From Vanilla planifolia (lineage: Eukaryota; Streptophyta; Magnoliopsida; Asparagales; Orchidaceae): DNA of 64,000 bases. This document shows, in pieces, positions 1 through 12,434 of this stretch (the stretch's first letter is position 1; each line of letters starts with the position of its first letter). Made by a program: the position numbers and the translations under genes. The stretch is from assembly GCA_023846275.1 (NCBI GenBank), contig JAIUJO010000071.1, positions 1,355,498 to 1,419,497 of the forward strand, given 5' to 3'. The notes under the pieces were generated by a model, which was given only the letters and a program-made list of their open reading frames with translations, had not been told where the DNA came from and did not search any database.

Positions 1-1560
1 AGAATGAACATTTAAAGGGATAGAACCACTTCGTATGAGTTTAATGATATCTGTTTCATCTCAATTAAACACTTTTAGAATTTAAATGAATAACAAAATT
101 AAATAGATGTTACAATTAATATATTATTATTTAGTATAAAAGAAAAATATATTAACATTTAAAATAGATAAATTGAAGTAATGTAGTAATACTAAATCTA
201 AATAATATAAAAAAATCACATTAGTGAAAAAGGTTATTTTTATAGTAATACTACAAAATCAAAGAAAATATCTAAAAAAATGCAATTAATTTTATGAGAA
301 AGTTATATCCCAAGGTGATATGGTGATCACATTTAACAAAATTGATTGACATATCCCTTATGAAACAAATTATCTTGCAAAGCATGTAAAAACCCTAGCA
401 TACAAATTTTTTTAAATTTATAGAAATTAATATTTAATTGGATAATCCTCATTAAGATGTGTTTATCAATGTTTGTTTTGTCATGTTAAAAACTTGTCCG
501 TAAATTTGCTAAAAATGTAAACATGTATAAAGAATAAAAAGAATTTTATATTAAATAAATATTATGTAATGTTGAGATGATACAAATTAAAGTCACTTAA
601 TATAACTAATTCAAAGAAATTTAAACATCACATGAATGGAGAAATAGAGATCCATAATAATAACCAAATTAGACAGAGCAATTTGTTTAAATGAGATAAA
701 TTATAAAGGATGATTACATTCCAAGATAACAAGGTCGTTTGACTCACCCATCTGACTTTTACAATGTTTTCATTTGGTTATTTAAATTTCTTCAATTTAT
801 CCGATTCCCTTAAATGTTTTTCTTTGATTTTGACATATAATTATAAAACTCTAAATCTTATCTCTTATGATCTTTACATAGTATTCATTTTGTTGTCATA
901 TATTACTTTAGTTTATCTATTTTAACATAATATATTTTTAATTAATATTTTAGTGACTTTTAAAACATACCAAATTTTTATTAAAGTATTTATAATTATA
1001 AAAGAGAATATTTATATGGATGGAGCTCTTTGATATAAGTCCATTCTTTTTTATTTCATCACAATATACCTACATTTAAATTACATTATATTACAAAATC
1101 AATAAACAAAAATAATATTGAATTACACTTTGCATATTAAGTTAACATATATTAAAGCTAAAATAAAATAAATTGAAGCAATGTAATACAACCCAATCAA
1201 AGTGATGTACAAGTAACATGAGAAAAATTTAAAATTACATAATAATTCAAACAAATCAAAATAAAATTCTAAAAAATGAGATAAATTGTATTAGAAAGTT
1301 GTGTCGTAAGATATTAAGGAGATCAAGTGTGACAACCTCAATGGTCAAATCATGCACAATTTGAAATGTTTCGTAATGTGCCTTAAAATACTATGAAAAA
1401 AATTTAAGAATATTAAAATGACTATCCGGTGAGATAGAACTCGTCAAGAGAGTCCAATGATGTTTTACTTGTCAAGATAAGATCTCATTTGGAATTAGAA
1501 CCAATTACCTAAGTATATAAGAGAAAACAATGATAATAATAATAAATTATTATTTTAATA
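1..1560 (+). repeat. Higher-order repeat unit, partial copy A
   Basis: Matches the first part of copies B and C: the 'gagtttaatga' unit at about 38 with 3,390, the 'aaattaatatttaatt' unit at about 425 with 3,760, the inverted block at 720 with 4,000, the unit at about 1,020 with 4,310, and 'cgtcaagagagtccaatgat' at about 1,440 with 4,645. The left end is cut by the window edge. Similarity fades after about 1,560. Confidence 0.65.
720..985 (-). repeat. Inverted monomer block inside forward array (copy 1)
   Basis: Here the text reads as the reverse complement of the surrounding unit: 'cttcaatttatc', 'tttggttat', 'aaactctaaatctta', 'gatctttacat', then 'agtttatctattttaaca'. Forward units resume at about 985 with 'aatatttatatggatggagctc'. 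The same arrangement recurs at about 4,000-4,280 and 9,080-9,370, so the inversion happened before the larger duplication. Confidence 0.75.
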
Positions 1561-3345
1561 TTAATAAAATATATGTTATAACAAAAATAAGATAAATTGG
1601 TGTGATGTTAAATAATCCAGTGAATTAAATGTAAAGGCCAAAACATACAAGATTTAGTGTTCCAAATATTAAACCAAATAAAATTGAAAATTTTTAACAA
1701 ATGGGGTAAACTATACCAGAATGTTGTAGTCTAAGATGCTAAGGTGAAAAGTGTAACCCACTCGATTAACAAATTAGGTGCAAATATAAATGTGCTGTAT
1801 AGTTCGCACAAACCATAGAAAATAAAATATTGAAAAATATGAAAAAGAATATTTAATTGGATAAAGCTCACCAATTCTCATTTACCATTACAAAAAAGTA
1901 TCTAAATAAATAAACACATAAATATTAATAATTTATTTTTTATTTTTAGTTAAATATGTATTAAAGCTAAAATAATATAAATTAAAAAAAAGTGATATAA
2001 CTAAATAAATGTGATGTAAAGGTAACATAAGAGAACATTTAGAGTTATATAGAAATATAACAAAATAAAAGCAAAATATTTGAAAAAATGAGATAGTGTT
2101 TGGAAAATGTTGGTTCCATGATAATAAGGAGGTCATGCATAAAATCCTCAAACATCAAATCTATAACAAATTAAAATTGCTCATAAAGCATGCCAAAGTT
2201 AAAGAAATTGAAATATTTTAAAATATAAAAATCATACTTTAATTGCATAATGCTCATTGAGACTTGTCCAATGACATTGGTTACTCCTTTATGAGAACTC
2301 ATTACAATTACTACAAATCACTAAAGTAAAATGAGATAAATTTAAAGAATATAATATAAAATTTTTTTTTATCAAAAGCCACTTGAGCAAGGATTTAAAG
2401 TTAAAAATTAATAAAATCAATTCAAAAAATATTTTAAAAAATGAGATATATTATACGATAAAGTAACATTCCGAGATAGTTAGGAGATCGAAAGCAACAT
2501 CCTCGATCATGAAGTCATGTACGAATAAAAACCTATTGTAAAGCATGCCATAACCTCGAAATGTAAGTTATTTGAAATTGTTAAATAGAATATTTAATTA
2601 GTTATAGCTCCTTAGATGAGTCCAATGATGTCTGTTTGTCTTGATCATACCTCAAACAAAATTATACAGATGAACAAAGTAATTAAAGATAAACAATATG
2701 AAATTATTATTTTAATATTAAGAAAATATATGTTAAAGCTAAAGTGTGTTAAATTGAAGAAACATAAAATAAAAAAATCATTGTATTGCAAAGCCTTAAT
2801 GAGGGGAGATTTAGAGTTACATAGCAATACAATCAAATCAAAGCAAAAATTTTAAAAAATAAGATAATTATTTTGGAAAATTGCACTACATGATGCTAAG
2901 GTGATTGAGTGCAACACATACAATGAAGAAATTACGTACAAATCAAAACATGTAGTATAGAATGTCAAAACTAAGGAAAAATTATTTAAAGGACTTTAAA
3001 AATGAATATTTAATTTGATAAAGGTAGTTGAAATGAGTTTGATGACATTGGCTTAATTAATTTTGACCTAATTTAGAATTACAATAAAGAACAAAATTAA
3101 TTATATATAATTAATAAAAAATTATTTTTTTATATTAAATGAGAATATAAATAAAGTTAAACAACAAAATATATCTAAATCAAGCATTGCAATGGCAACA
3201 CAAGAAGGGAATTAAAGTTTCCTTGTTAAATCAAAATATAAATCGAACTATTTGTAGAAATGAGATAAATTGTAAAAGAAGCTATATTTATGAAATTAAG
3301 AGATTTCAACCACTCTCAAAAGTAAAAAATTTAGATACATAAGAA

Positions 3346-6120
3346 TGAACATCTTATTTGATATAGCTCTTCAATATGAGTTTAATGAAGATTATTTCAC
3401 GTTGATTAGAACTCATTATGAATTACTAAATTAAATAAATTTAAGTAATTATATATTACTATTTTAATATGAAGTAAATATATGTATTAAAGTTCAAAAT
3501 AGATAAACTTAATCAATGTAGTACAAATACATCAAGTGATGTAAAAAATGAAAAGAGAGAAAATTACATTTTTATAGTAATACTATAAAACCAAAGAAAA
3601 CATTTTGAAAAATTACATAAAATTTGCAAGAAAATTTCATTCCAGGGGGCTAAGGAGATCAAATTTAATAACCTTGATTGTCATATTATGCATGAAACTA
3701 GTTGTTAGTAAAGCATGTGAAAAATGAAGAATATTAAATTTTTAAATGTTTGGAAATTAATATTTAATTCAAGAAAGTTCATTAAGATTAGTTTACCAAC
3801 ATTTGTTTTCGGGATCAAACCTCGTTTGTAATTTTGGTGAATTACCAAATTAAACTAGCATAAATAATAAAAATATTTTAGTATTAAGTAAATTTCTATT
3901 AAAGCTAAAATCACATTATTTGAGAATTAGTGATTCATACTAAATAACCAAACCAAAGAAAAAAATATGTTGAAAAGAGATAAATTTTGTAGGAATGTTG
4001 CATTCCAGGATAACATGGTCGTTCAACACAAGTAAACTTTATAAAGTTTTTATTTGGTTATATTAATCTTTTTAATTTATATATTTTTTTCAATTGTTTT
4101 TCTTTTATTTTGTCATATTACAATTTAACTCTACTTGTTTTCATGTGTGATCTTTCAATATTTTTCATATGGTTATCATACATTTCTTAAGTTTATTTAA
4201 TTTTAAGTTAATGTATTTTAAAGTAATAATAAAATTATAATTAATATTTTAAGGACTTGTACAACGTACAAATTGTTTTTAAAAATTATTTATAATTATA
4301 AAAGCTAATATTTATTTTGATATAGCTCACTTTTACTAATCCAATGTTATTTATTTCAAATCAATACTACATCTTTTTGAATTATAGTGAACCACTAAAT
4401 AAATAGAAAAACATAATAATGGTTTGCAATTTGAATATTAAGTAGATACATAATAAAGGTAAAGCAAAATAAATTAAAACAATGTAATGCAACCCAATCA
4501 GTGTGATATAAATAGATTGGGGAAGTTGGGTTGCAAAATACTAAGGAGATCGAATTTAACAACCTCGATCATAAAGTAATGTGAACTAATATACTATAAA
4601 TAAATTTTTTAAAATATTAAAATGAGCATCTAATTAGATGGAAGTCGTTGAGAGAGTTCAATGATGTTTTTTGTCTTCATTAGATGTCATTTAGAGTTAT
4701 GATAAATTACTTAAGTAAGAGTAAAAAATTATCCATAATTATTTTCGTTTGAAGCAACAATTAATTGAAGTTTAAATGATATAAATTGAAATGATGTGAC
4801 ATTTCCAAATTAGTATGTATGTGAAATTAACTTGAGATAGGATTTATAATGACATAGTAAAAGTACAATAATAAATTAAAAAACTTTAAGACATAAAATA
4901 AATTGTTTGAGAAAGTAACATTGATATTAAGGAGATTGAATGTAAATAACCTAATTGTTAAAGTTAGCACTAATCAAAATATCTCAAAAAAAGCTAGAAC
5001 TCTATAAAATGAAAATGTTAGAAATTTAATAATTAATATTTAATTAGATATATCCTGTCGAAACAGGTCCAATGATGTTCCTTTTGTCTTAAATGGACCT
5101 CTGTTTGATTTACTATGAATCACAAATGTAAAAAAGTATAAATAATGATTAATTTTTATTTTAATGTTAAGTAAACATATATTAAAGTTTAAATGTGATA
5201 AATTGAAGTAATGTAACAAAATAAATTCAAAGTGAATAAAATGTTGCACAAGAGAAGACTTAAATTCACATATATAACAAAATTAAAAATAAAAAATTGA
5301 AAAAATAAGATAAATTTTAGGAATTTTATATTCCAAGTTATTCAAAAGATCTAGTCTAACATGCTCGATCATAAAATAAAGTACAAACAAAAATATCTTA
5401 TAAAGCATACAAAAAATTAGAAATTTTAACTACATAAGCCCTTCTAATTTTGTGCAAAGATGGTTTTTCATTCTTCCCATGTTTAGAATTACTATGATTA
5501 CCCAAAAAAAATAAGAATAAATAATAATAAATTATTAACTAAATGTAAATTGAACAAATATAAAATTTAAAATTAATGATATTGAAGTAGTGTACCATAA
5601 AAAATCAAAACAATGTAAACATCACATAAGAAGAGATTTAGAATTACCTAGTAATATAAACAAACAAAAGTGAAATATTTGAAAACCTTAAATACATTGC
5701 ATGGGAAACGTACATTCATAGATACTAAGGAGATGAAATATAAGAGCATTAATTGTTAAAGAATGTATGAATCAAAATTGCTTCTAAAACATGTCAAAAG
5801 TAAGGAAAGTAAAACATTTAAAAATATTAGAAAAAAAAGTATTTAATTTTATAGAGCTAATTGAGAATGGTCTATCGACATTTATTTCATCTCCAACAAA
5901 TGTCATTTGGAATTACTACAAAACATTGAATTAATTTAGAAAAAATAATAATAAATAATTATTTTAACATAATAAAATAACCAAGTTAAAATAAAAAATA
6001 AAAAGAAATGTGGCAAATATTATGGGTTCTACAATATTACATTCTCAATCATTAAATTAGGCACGAATAAATATTTTTCAAAAAGCATATGAAAACCTTA
6101 TAAAATAAAAGATTTAAAAA
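3346..6120 (+). repeat. Higher-order repeat unit, copy B
   Basis: This stretch matches 8,650-11,400 at an offset growing from about 5,085 to 5,190 bp. Pairs that line up include 4,320/9,390 (unit after the inverted block), 4,637/9,810 ('gttgagagagtccaatga'), 5,040/10,200 ('aattaatattta...cgaaac/caaaac...ccaatg'), 5,455/10,630 ('tacataa...ccttct/cctattt') and 5,830/11,010 ('tttaattttatagagcta' plus 'gagaatggt/aagaatggt'). The first part also matches 1-1,560 at an offset near 3,200-3,350. Several consecutive diverged monomers stay collinear in all copies. Confidence 0.75.
4000..4285 (-). repeat. Inverted monomer block inside forward array (copy 2)
   Basis: Second copy of the inverted block: 'gataacatggtcgttcaac', 'tttggttatattaat', 'catattacaatttaactc', 'gtgtgatcttt', 'aagtttatttaattttaag'. 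Both flanks match the flanks of the first and third copies. It is therefore part of a higher-order unit and not an independent event. Confidence 0.75.
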
Positions 6121-8649
6121 TGTTAAAATGATTTTTAATTTGATAAAGCTATTCTGGTTGACTCCAATGATATTTCTATTGTATGGATCAAACCTTTTTT
6201 TTGGAGCTATTACAAATTTATGAGGCATGAAAGCATAAATAACAAAAAATTATTGTTTAAATATTTCCTAAGTGTAAAATAATATAAATTGAAAGATTAT
6301 GATACAGCATATCGAGATGGTGTTAAGGTCACATGAAAGGAGGTTAGAGCTACAAAATAATACAAAATATTATATAAAAATAATTAAAAAAACCTAAATA
6401 TAATTCAAATGTTGTATTCCAAAACATTTATTAAGGAGATCGAGAGAAACATCCTTGATTGTTAGATCTTTTATGAATCAAAACATATCACTCAATGTTC
6501 CAAAACTATATAAAATAAGATACATAAAAAATTTTAATTTATTGGAGTAAGACCAAGTCCAATGATATTTGTTTCATCTCAATTAGAGCTTGTTTGTAAT
6601 TACTACTTGTTACAAAAGAACCTAAGTGTAAATAATAATAAAAATTCATAATTTAATATTAAAAAGACATATGTTAAAATAGAAATGAGTTAAGTTTTAG
6701 CATTATTATATAACAAAATAACAATGATATAATTGTCACATAACAAGAGAATTAAAGTTTCATTGTAACGTAACCCAATTAAAGCAAACAATTTCATAAA
6801 AATTAGATAAATTTAATAAGATAGCTCAAATCTAATGTACTAAGTAGATTGAATGAACCATCTATGATCATCAAATCAGGTACAAATTGAAATATTTTGC
6901 ACAAGTGTCAAAACATTAGAACAAAAACTTAAAAATATAAAAATAATATTTAACCACATAAAGCTTATTGAATTTTGTATAGTAATATTTATTTTGTTCA
7001 ATTGGGCCTCGTTTGGAGTTATCACGAATTAAAAAGTAATTCATCAAAAATAATATTATGTAATTATTTTTATCTTACTAAAAACTAAATTAAAGTACAA
7101 TATTACAACAAGATCAAAGAAATGTAAATGTCACATGAGGGGAGATTTAGTGTTTCATAGTAATATTACCAAATCAAAGTGAAAATGCTAACAAAGCGAG
7201 ACAAATTTTATGGGATAGCCACATTCCAAGATAAAAAGGAGATTAAGTTTAACGTCCTTGATCTTAAAATAAGATACAAATTAATATTCCAGGTAAAACA
7301 TATAAAAAACCTTAAAAATAAAACTTTGGAAATAAATTTGAACGTTTAATTAGATAATGTTCATTAAGTAGTGTTTATGATGTTTATTTCATTTCAATCG
7401 AACCTCAATTAGAATTTCAACTAATTAATGAAACAATTAAACATAAATATAAAAAAATTATTATTCCAATTTTAATTAAATATATATTTAATATAACATA
7501 AGATAAACTATTATAATATAACATAACCAAATAAGACCAATACAATGGAAACACAAGAAGAGAATTATAATTTTATAGTGATGTAAGAAAATTAAAATGA
7601 AACTTTATAAGAAATGATATAAATTGTATAGAAAGTTTGAGCTGAACATAGTAAGAAGATCGAGTGTAACTTTTTCGCATGATAGGACAGTTAGAATAAC
7701 AAAACGATATAACAAAATTAAAATAAAAAATTTGAAGAAATTAGATAAATTATATAGGAATATAGCATTCCATGATAATAGGAAGATTTAGTGTTACATC
7801 ATTGATTACAAAATCTTGTTCGAATAAACCTTTTTATAAAGCATATTAAAACCCTAGAAAATAATACATTTAAAAATGTTAAATTAATATTAAATTAGAT
7901 GAACCTCTTTGAAAGGTGTTTAACAAAATTTCTTATCTTGATCAATCAATATTTAAAATTACTATAAACTTATTAAAAAATAACTTTTAATGAAAGCAAA
8001 TTGTTATATTAAAATTTAGTAAATAAATAGTAAAGGTGGAATGACATAACTTGAAGTAACATAATATAGCCAAGTCAAGTCATTTAAAAATCACAAAGGT
8101 GGAGATTTAAATTTGTATGATAAGAAAATTAAATTAAAGCAAAATATTTAAAATTATAAAACATTATTTGGAAGCATTGTATTCCAAAATATACAAGTGA
8201 TTGAGTGTAAACTTCTTAATAATTAAATCATGAATCTGATTGTCTCATAAAATTCACTAAAATGTTAGAAAATAAAATATTTAAAAATAAAAAAATAAGC
8301 AAATAATTGCATCAAACTCATTGGGATGACTTGAATGACATTTGTTTTCCTTAGATAATGCATAATTTTGAATTATCATGAATAAACAAATTGACTAAAA
8401 ATAAAAAATATTAAATTATTTAATTAATATCTAGTAAAAAAATATTAAAGCAACAATGAGATAGATTGATGGAATGTAAAATATCCTAATTTGAATTTAT
8501 GTAAAGGTAACATGAGCAGTTAATTCAAGTTACATAGTAATGAAAAACAATAAAAGAAAAAATGTTAAATTCTCTCCATCATACCTCATTTTGAATTAGT
8601 TGTAATTACCGAAATAGTTAAACACAAATAATACATTATTTGTCTTTTA

Positions 8650-11400
8650 ATATTAAAGTAGAATTGAAATAAAATTACGTACTGTAATATAATGATTGCA
8701 TGGAGATCTAAAGATGACACACAAATAGATTTTGAATTTCATAACAATATAGAATATAAAATTTTTAAATATATGTAAATTAATATTTGGTTTCATAGAG
8801 TTCATTAAGATGAGTCTATCGACATTTGTTTTCTCTCGATCAAACCTTGCTCGTAATTTTTGTGAATTACCAAATTCAAGATGCATAAATAATTAAAAAA
8901 AACTTTAATATTAAGTAACTATTTATCGAAGCTAAAATGACACAAATTAAAGCAATTTAATATAAGTAAATCAAAGCAATTTTAATGTAACATGATTTTC
9001 AAATTCGATGTTTTTACTAAATAACCAAATCAAAGAAAAGAATATGCTGAAATGAGATAAATTATACAAGAGGGTTGCATTCAAAGATAACATGCCCATT
9101 TGACTTCCATGACCTTTATAATGATTTCATTTGGTTATATTAATTTCTTTAATTTATAAAAATTTTTGAACTGTTTTTCACAGAGTTTGTCATATTACTA
9201 TACAATCTAATTATTACCTCATGCAATATGTACATAGTTTTTAGTTTCTTATGATATATCACTTTAGTTGATCTCATTTTAGCTTAACATATTTTTAATT
9301 AACATTAAAACTATAATTAATTTTTTTGTGACTTGTAAAACAAACCAACTTTTATAAAACTATTAATAATTATAAAAACGAATTTTCATATGCATAGATC
9401 ACGTTTTTAGTAGTCCAACGTTATTTATTTCACCTTAATCCAACCTTATTTTGAATTATAGTGAATTAAAAAATAAATAAACAGTAATAATATTGAATTA
9501 CAATTTGAATATTAAGTAAACATATACTAAGTAAAAAAATACATTGAAGCAATGTAATAAATCCCAATCAATGCGATCTAAAAGTCACATGCACAAAAAT
9601 TTTGAGTTACATAAAATTCAACTAAATAAAAATTATATTTTAAAAAAATAGATAAATTGTGTGGGAATGTTGTGTCGCAAGATATTGAGGATTTAGATTG
9701 TAGCATTTTGATCATCAAATCACATACAAATCAAAAAGGTTGATAATGTGAACTAAAATACTACAAAACAAATATCTTAAAATATTAGAATGTGCATCTA
9801 ATACAGTAAAATTCGTTGAGAGAGTCCAATGATTTTGTTTTGTCTTTATTGGACCTCATTTAAAATTATTATAAATTACTTAATTAAATAAGATAAAATG
9901 ATGATAAATAATCATTTTACTTTGAAGAAAAAATTTATTAAATTTGAAATGATATAAATTGAAATAATGTGATATGACCAAATTAATATTATGTAAAATT
10001 TATTTAGGAGGAGATTTACAGTAACATAGTAAAATTGTCATATCAAATTGAATAATTTGAAGAAAAAAGATAAATTATTCGAGAAAGTTCCATTCTAATA
10101 TATCAAGGAGATTGAATGTAAGAAAATCAATTGTTAACTAAGTACTAATCAAAATATCTCATAACTAATGCAAAGCTCAATAAAATAAAAAAAAATTAGA
10201 TTTATAATAATTAATATTTAAAAAGATGGAGCTTGTCAAAACAAATCCAATGGTGTTCTTATCAACTCAAATGGAACACTTTTTGATTTACTAATACTAA
10301 AAATTTTAAAAAGGATAAAAAATAATAAATTATTTGTTTCATATAAGTAAATATATGTTAAAGTTGAAATGCGATAAATTGAAGCAATGAAATAAAACCA
10401 ATTCGAAGTGAATAAAAGGTTGCACAGGAGAAGAATTAAATTCATATATAAAACAAATTTACAAATAAAAAATTATTGAAATATGATAAATTATAAGGGA
10501 ACATTATATTCCAAGATTATGATAAGGTTGAGTGTAAGATGCACAATTGTCAAATAAGGTACAAACTAAAATACCTCATAAAGCATGTAGAATAATAAAA
10601 ACAAAAAATACTATCAAATATAACAAAGACTATTTAGCTACATAAAGCCTATTTAGTTTAGTCCAATGATTGGTTTTTAGCCTTTATCATGCCATGTTTA
10701 GAATTACGACAAATTACCAATACAAAAAAGAATAATAAACATATTTTGAAGTTAAAATGAAAGAAATTAAAGTAATGTACAATATAAAATCAAAGAAATT
10801 CAAAGGTCACATTAAAGGAGATTTAGAATCACTTAGTAGTATAACCTAATCAAAGTGAAATATTAAAAAAATATTAAATACACTGCATGTGAAAGGTCCA
10901 TCCAAGGATACTAAGGAGATAAAATATGACGTCATCAAACAATAAAAAAGGCTGGAACCAATCATGCTTATAAAGCATGTCTAAGCAAAAGAAAATAAAA
11001 TATTTTAAAATATAAAAATAAATATTTAATTTTATAGAGCTAGCTAAGAATGGTTAAACAACATTTATTTCAACTCCAAACATCATTTGGAATTACTACA
11101 AATTGTTGAATTAATTTAGAGAAATAAATAATAAATTATTATTTAATATTATGCAAATATATATTAAAGCTAAAGAGATATCATTTTAAGCAATGTAAGA
11201 AAACTAAATCAAGAGGATGTAATGGTCACATGAGATGAGAATTAGAATTTCATAATAAAATAATTAAATTAAAGAAATAAAATAAATTATATAGAAGAGT
11301 TGAACTTCACAAAGATATGGAGATCAACTATAACATCCTCAACCATAAAATAAAGAAAAAAATTTAAATATCAAATAAATTATGTAAAAAACTGCAAAAT
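8650..11400 (+). repeat. Higher-order repeat unit, copy C
   Basis: Collinear partner of 3,346-6,120; see that entry for the matched landmarks. Within each block neighbouring monomers differ clearly, while the monomer at the equivalent place about 5.2 kb away is much closer. This is the usual sign of higher-order amplification. Confidence 0.75.
9080..9375 (-). repeat. Inverted monomer block inside forward array (copy 3)
   Basis: Third copy of the inverted block: 'gataacatgcccatttgac', 'tttggttatattaattt', 'catattactatacaatc', 'agttgatctcattttagc'. Flanking monomers match those around copies 1 and 2. Confidence 0.75.
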
Positions 11401-11814
11401 ATAATTTTTAAAATATAAATCTTTTTTAAAGGGGTAGAGCTCATTGATATAAGAATGTTGATGCTAGTTTCATCTCGATTAAATATCTTTTGAAATTATT
11501 ACAAATTAAAATAAATAATAATAAGTTGTTATTTTAATATTTATTAAATTTATATTATATCTCAAATATGAAAACATAATGTGGTATAATACAGTGCAAT
11601 AAGAAAGATATAAAGGTTACACTTGTGGTGAATTAGAGTTTAAAAGTAATTTAACCAAATAAATTCAATAGCTTTGAAGAAATCAGATAAGTCACATATG
11701 AAACGTGCACCTCATGATGCTAGGGTTATTGAGTGAAACATCCTAAATTATCAAATCTTGTACGAATGAAAAGTTTTTGTAAAGCTTACCAAAACAATAT
11801 TAAAAATATTTTAA

Positions 11815-12090
11815 AAACAAAGAATGACAAAGCTACTAAGAAATTTTCTAAGATGCCATGTATTTGTTTTAATATTTCATATAAGGGATCATATACTAAT
11901 AAAAAGGTTGTTTTAGCAACTCACGCCAATATTATTAATGTTTGGGATGAAGTGCTAATGTACATACACAAGTTGACTTCTTTGAATGTCAAAAAAGAAA
12001 TCACGTGGTTGCATGTGCAAACAAGATGGTTGAATGTAATAAGTAAATTTCTCAAAAGTTAAGATAAAGTGGTTTGTAACTTCCATGGTG
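11815..12090. other. Non-array sequence, no recognised gene
   Basis: An open frame of 109 codons spans 11,733-12,062 (plus). Its first part lies in the tandem array and the rest in unfamiliar sequence. No domain or motif is visible in it, there is no related copy in the window, and it has no supporting context. I treat it as a chance frame but record it because it is the longest frame in the window. Confidence 0.3.
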
Positions 12091-12153
12091 ATTGATACTC
12101 TTGTGAATGCTTGATAATGGGCTCGCACATCCTTTTCTGAGCCTTATGCTTGC

Positions 12154-12430
12154 CTTCCTAGGGCATCTTTGTAATCACATTATCTGATTAAGTGCACACA
12201 ATATATGTATATTAAACAATCTTAGTGACAACACTTCATTACTTTAATAAAAAAATTTGCCTTATGTACAACATGGACAGCATCCCTCTTTAAAAGGACA
12301 TAAAAAATAAGTAATTTGCTAACATACGAATACAAAAAGACTATTTGAAATACTAAGAGGTATATTTTGGAATTCTAAAGGATATTTTAAAATTTCAAAT
12401 TTAACTATAAATTATAAAATAAATACTTTC
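12154..12430 (-). repeat. LTR-like direct repeat, low-coordinate (3') copy of Gypsy
   Basis: Pairs with 16,127-16,400. Shared landmarks in the same order are 'ccttcct/ccttcctt', 'gccttatgtacaacatg' against 'accttatgtacaatatg', 'tttggaattctaaagga' (12,367 and 16,338) and 'ataaattataaa...aaatactttc/g'. The true ends may extend further on both sides. Confidence 0.65.
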
Positions 12431-12434
12431 AATT

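Larger units (their letters stand above)
1..11815 (+). repeat. Diverged ~418-bp tandem repeat array, forward block 1
   Basis: An AT-rich unit recurs head to tail. Each unit contains, in order, a 'gag atcgagtgtaacatcc' box, a 'aaagcatgccaaaa' box, 'aatatttaattngatagagctc', 'gagtccaatgatgt', a 'gaattactatgaatta' box, an 'aaataataataaattatta' run, 'attaaagctaaaatgag', 'aagcaatgtaatataacc', a 'cacatgagaggagattta' box and 'atgagataaatt'. Marker spacing is mostly 350-424 bp, with shorter and longer cases from indels. Copies are strongly diverged and carry no open frame worth calling. The block runs off the left edge and contains three inverted blocks, listed separately. It fades out near 11,815, where unrelated sequence begins. 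I did not recognise the unit as any named satellite. Seen directly; the exact consensus would need alignment. Confidence 0.9.

Noticed and set aside
11733..12062. Open frame of 109 codons on plus, the longest in the window
   Set aside because: It begins inside a satellite unit, has no recognisable motif, and AT-rich DNA of this length is expected to hold a few such frames.
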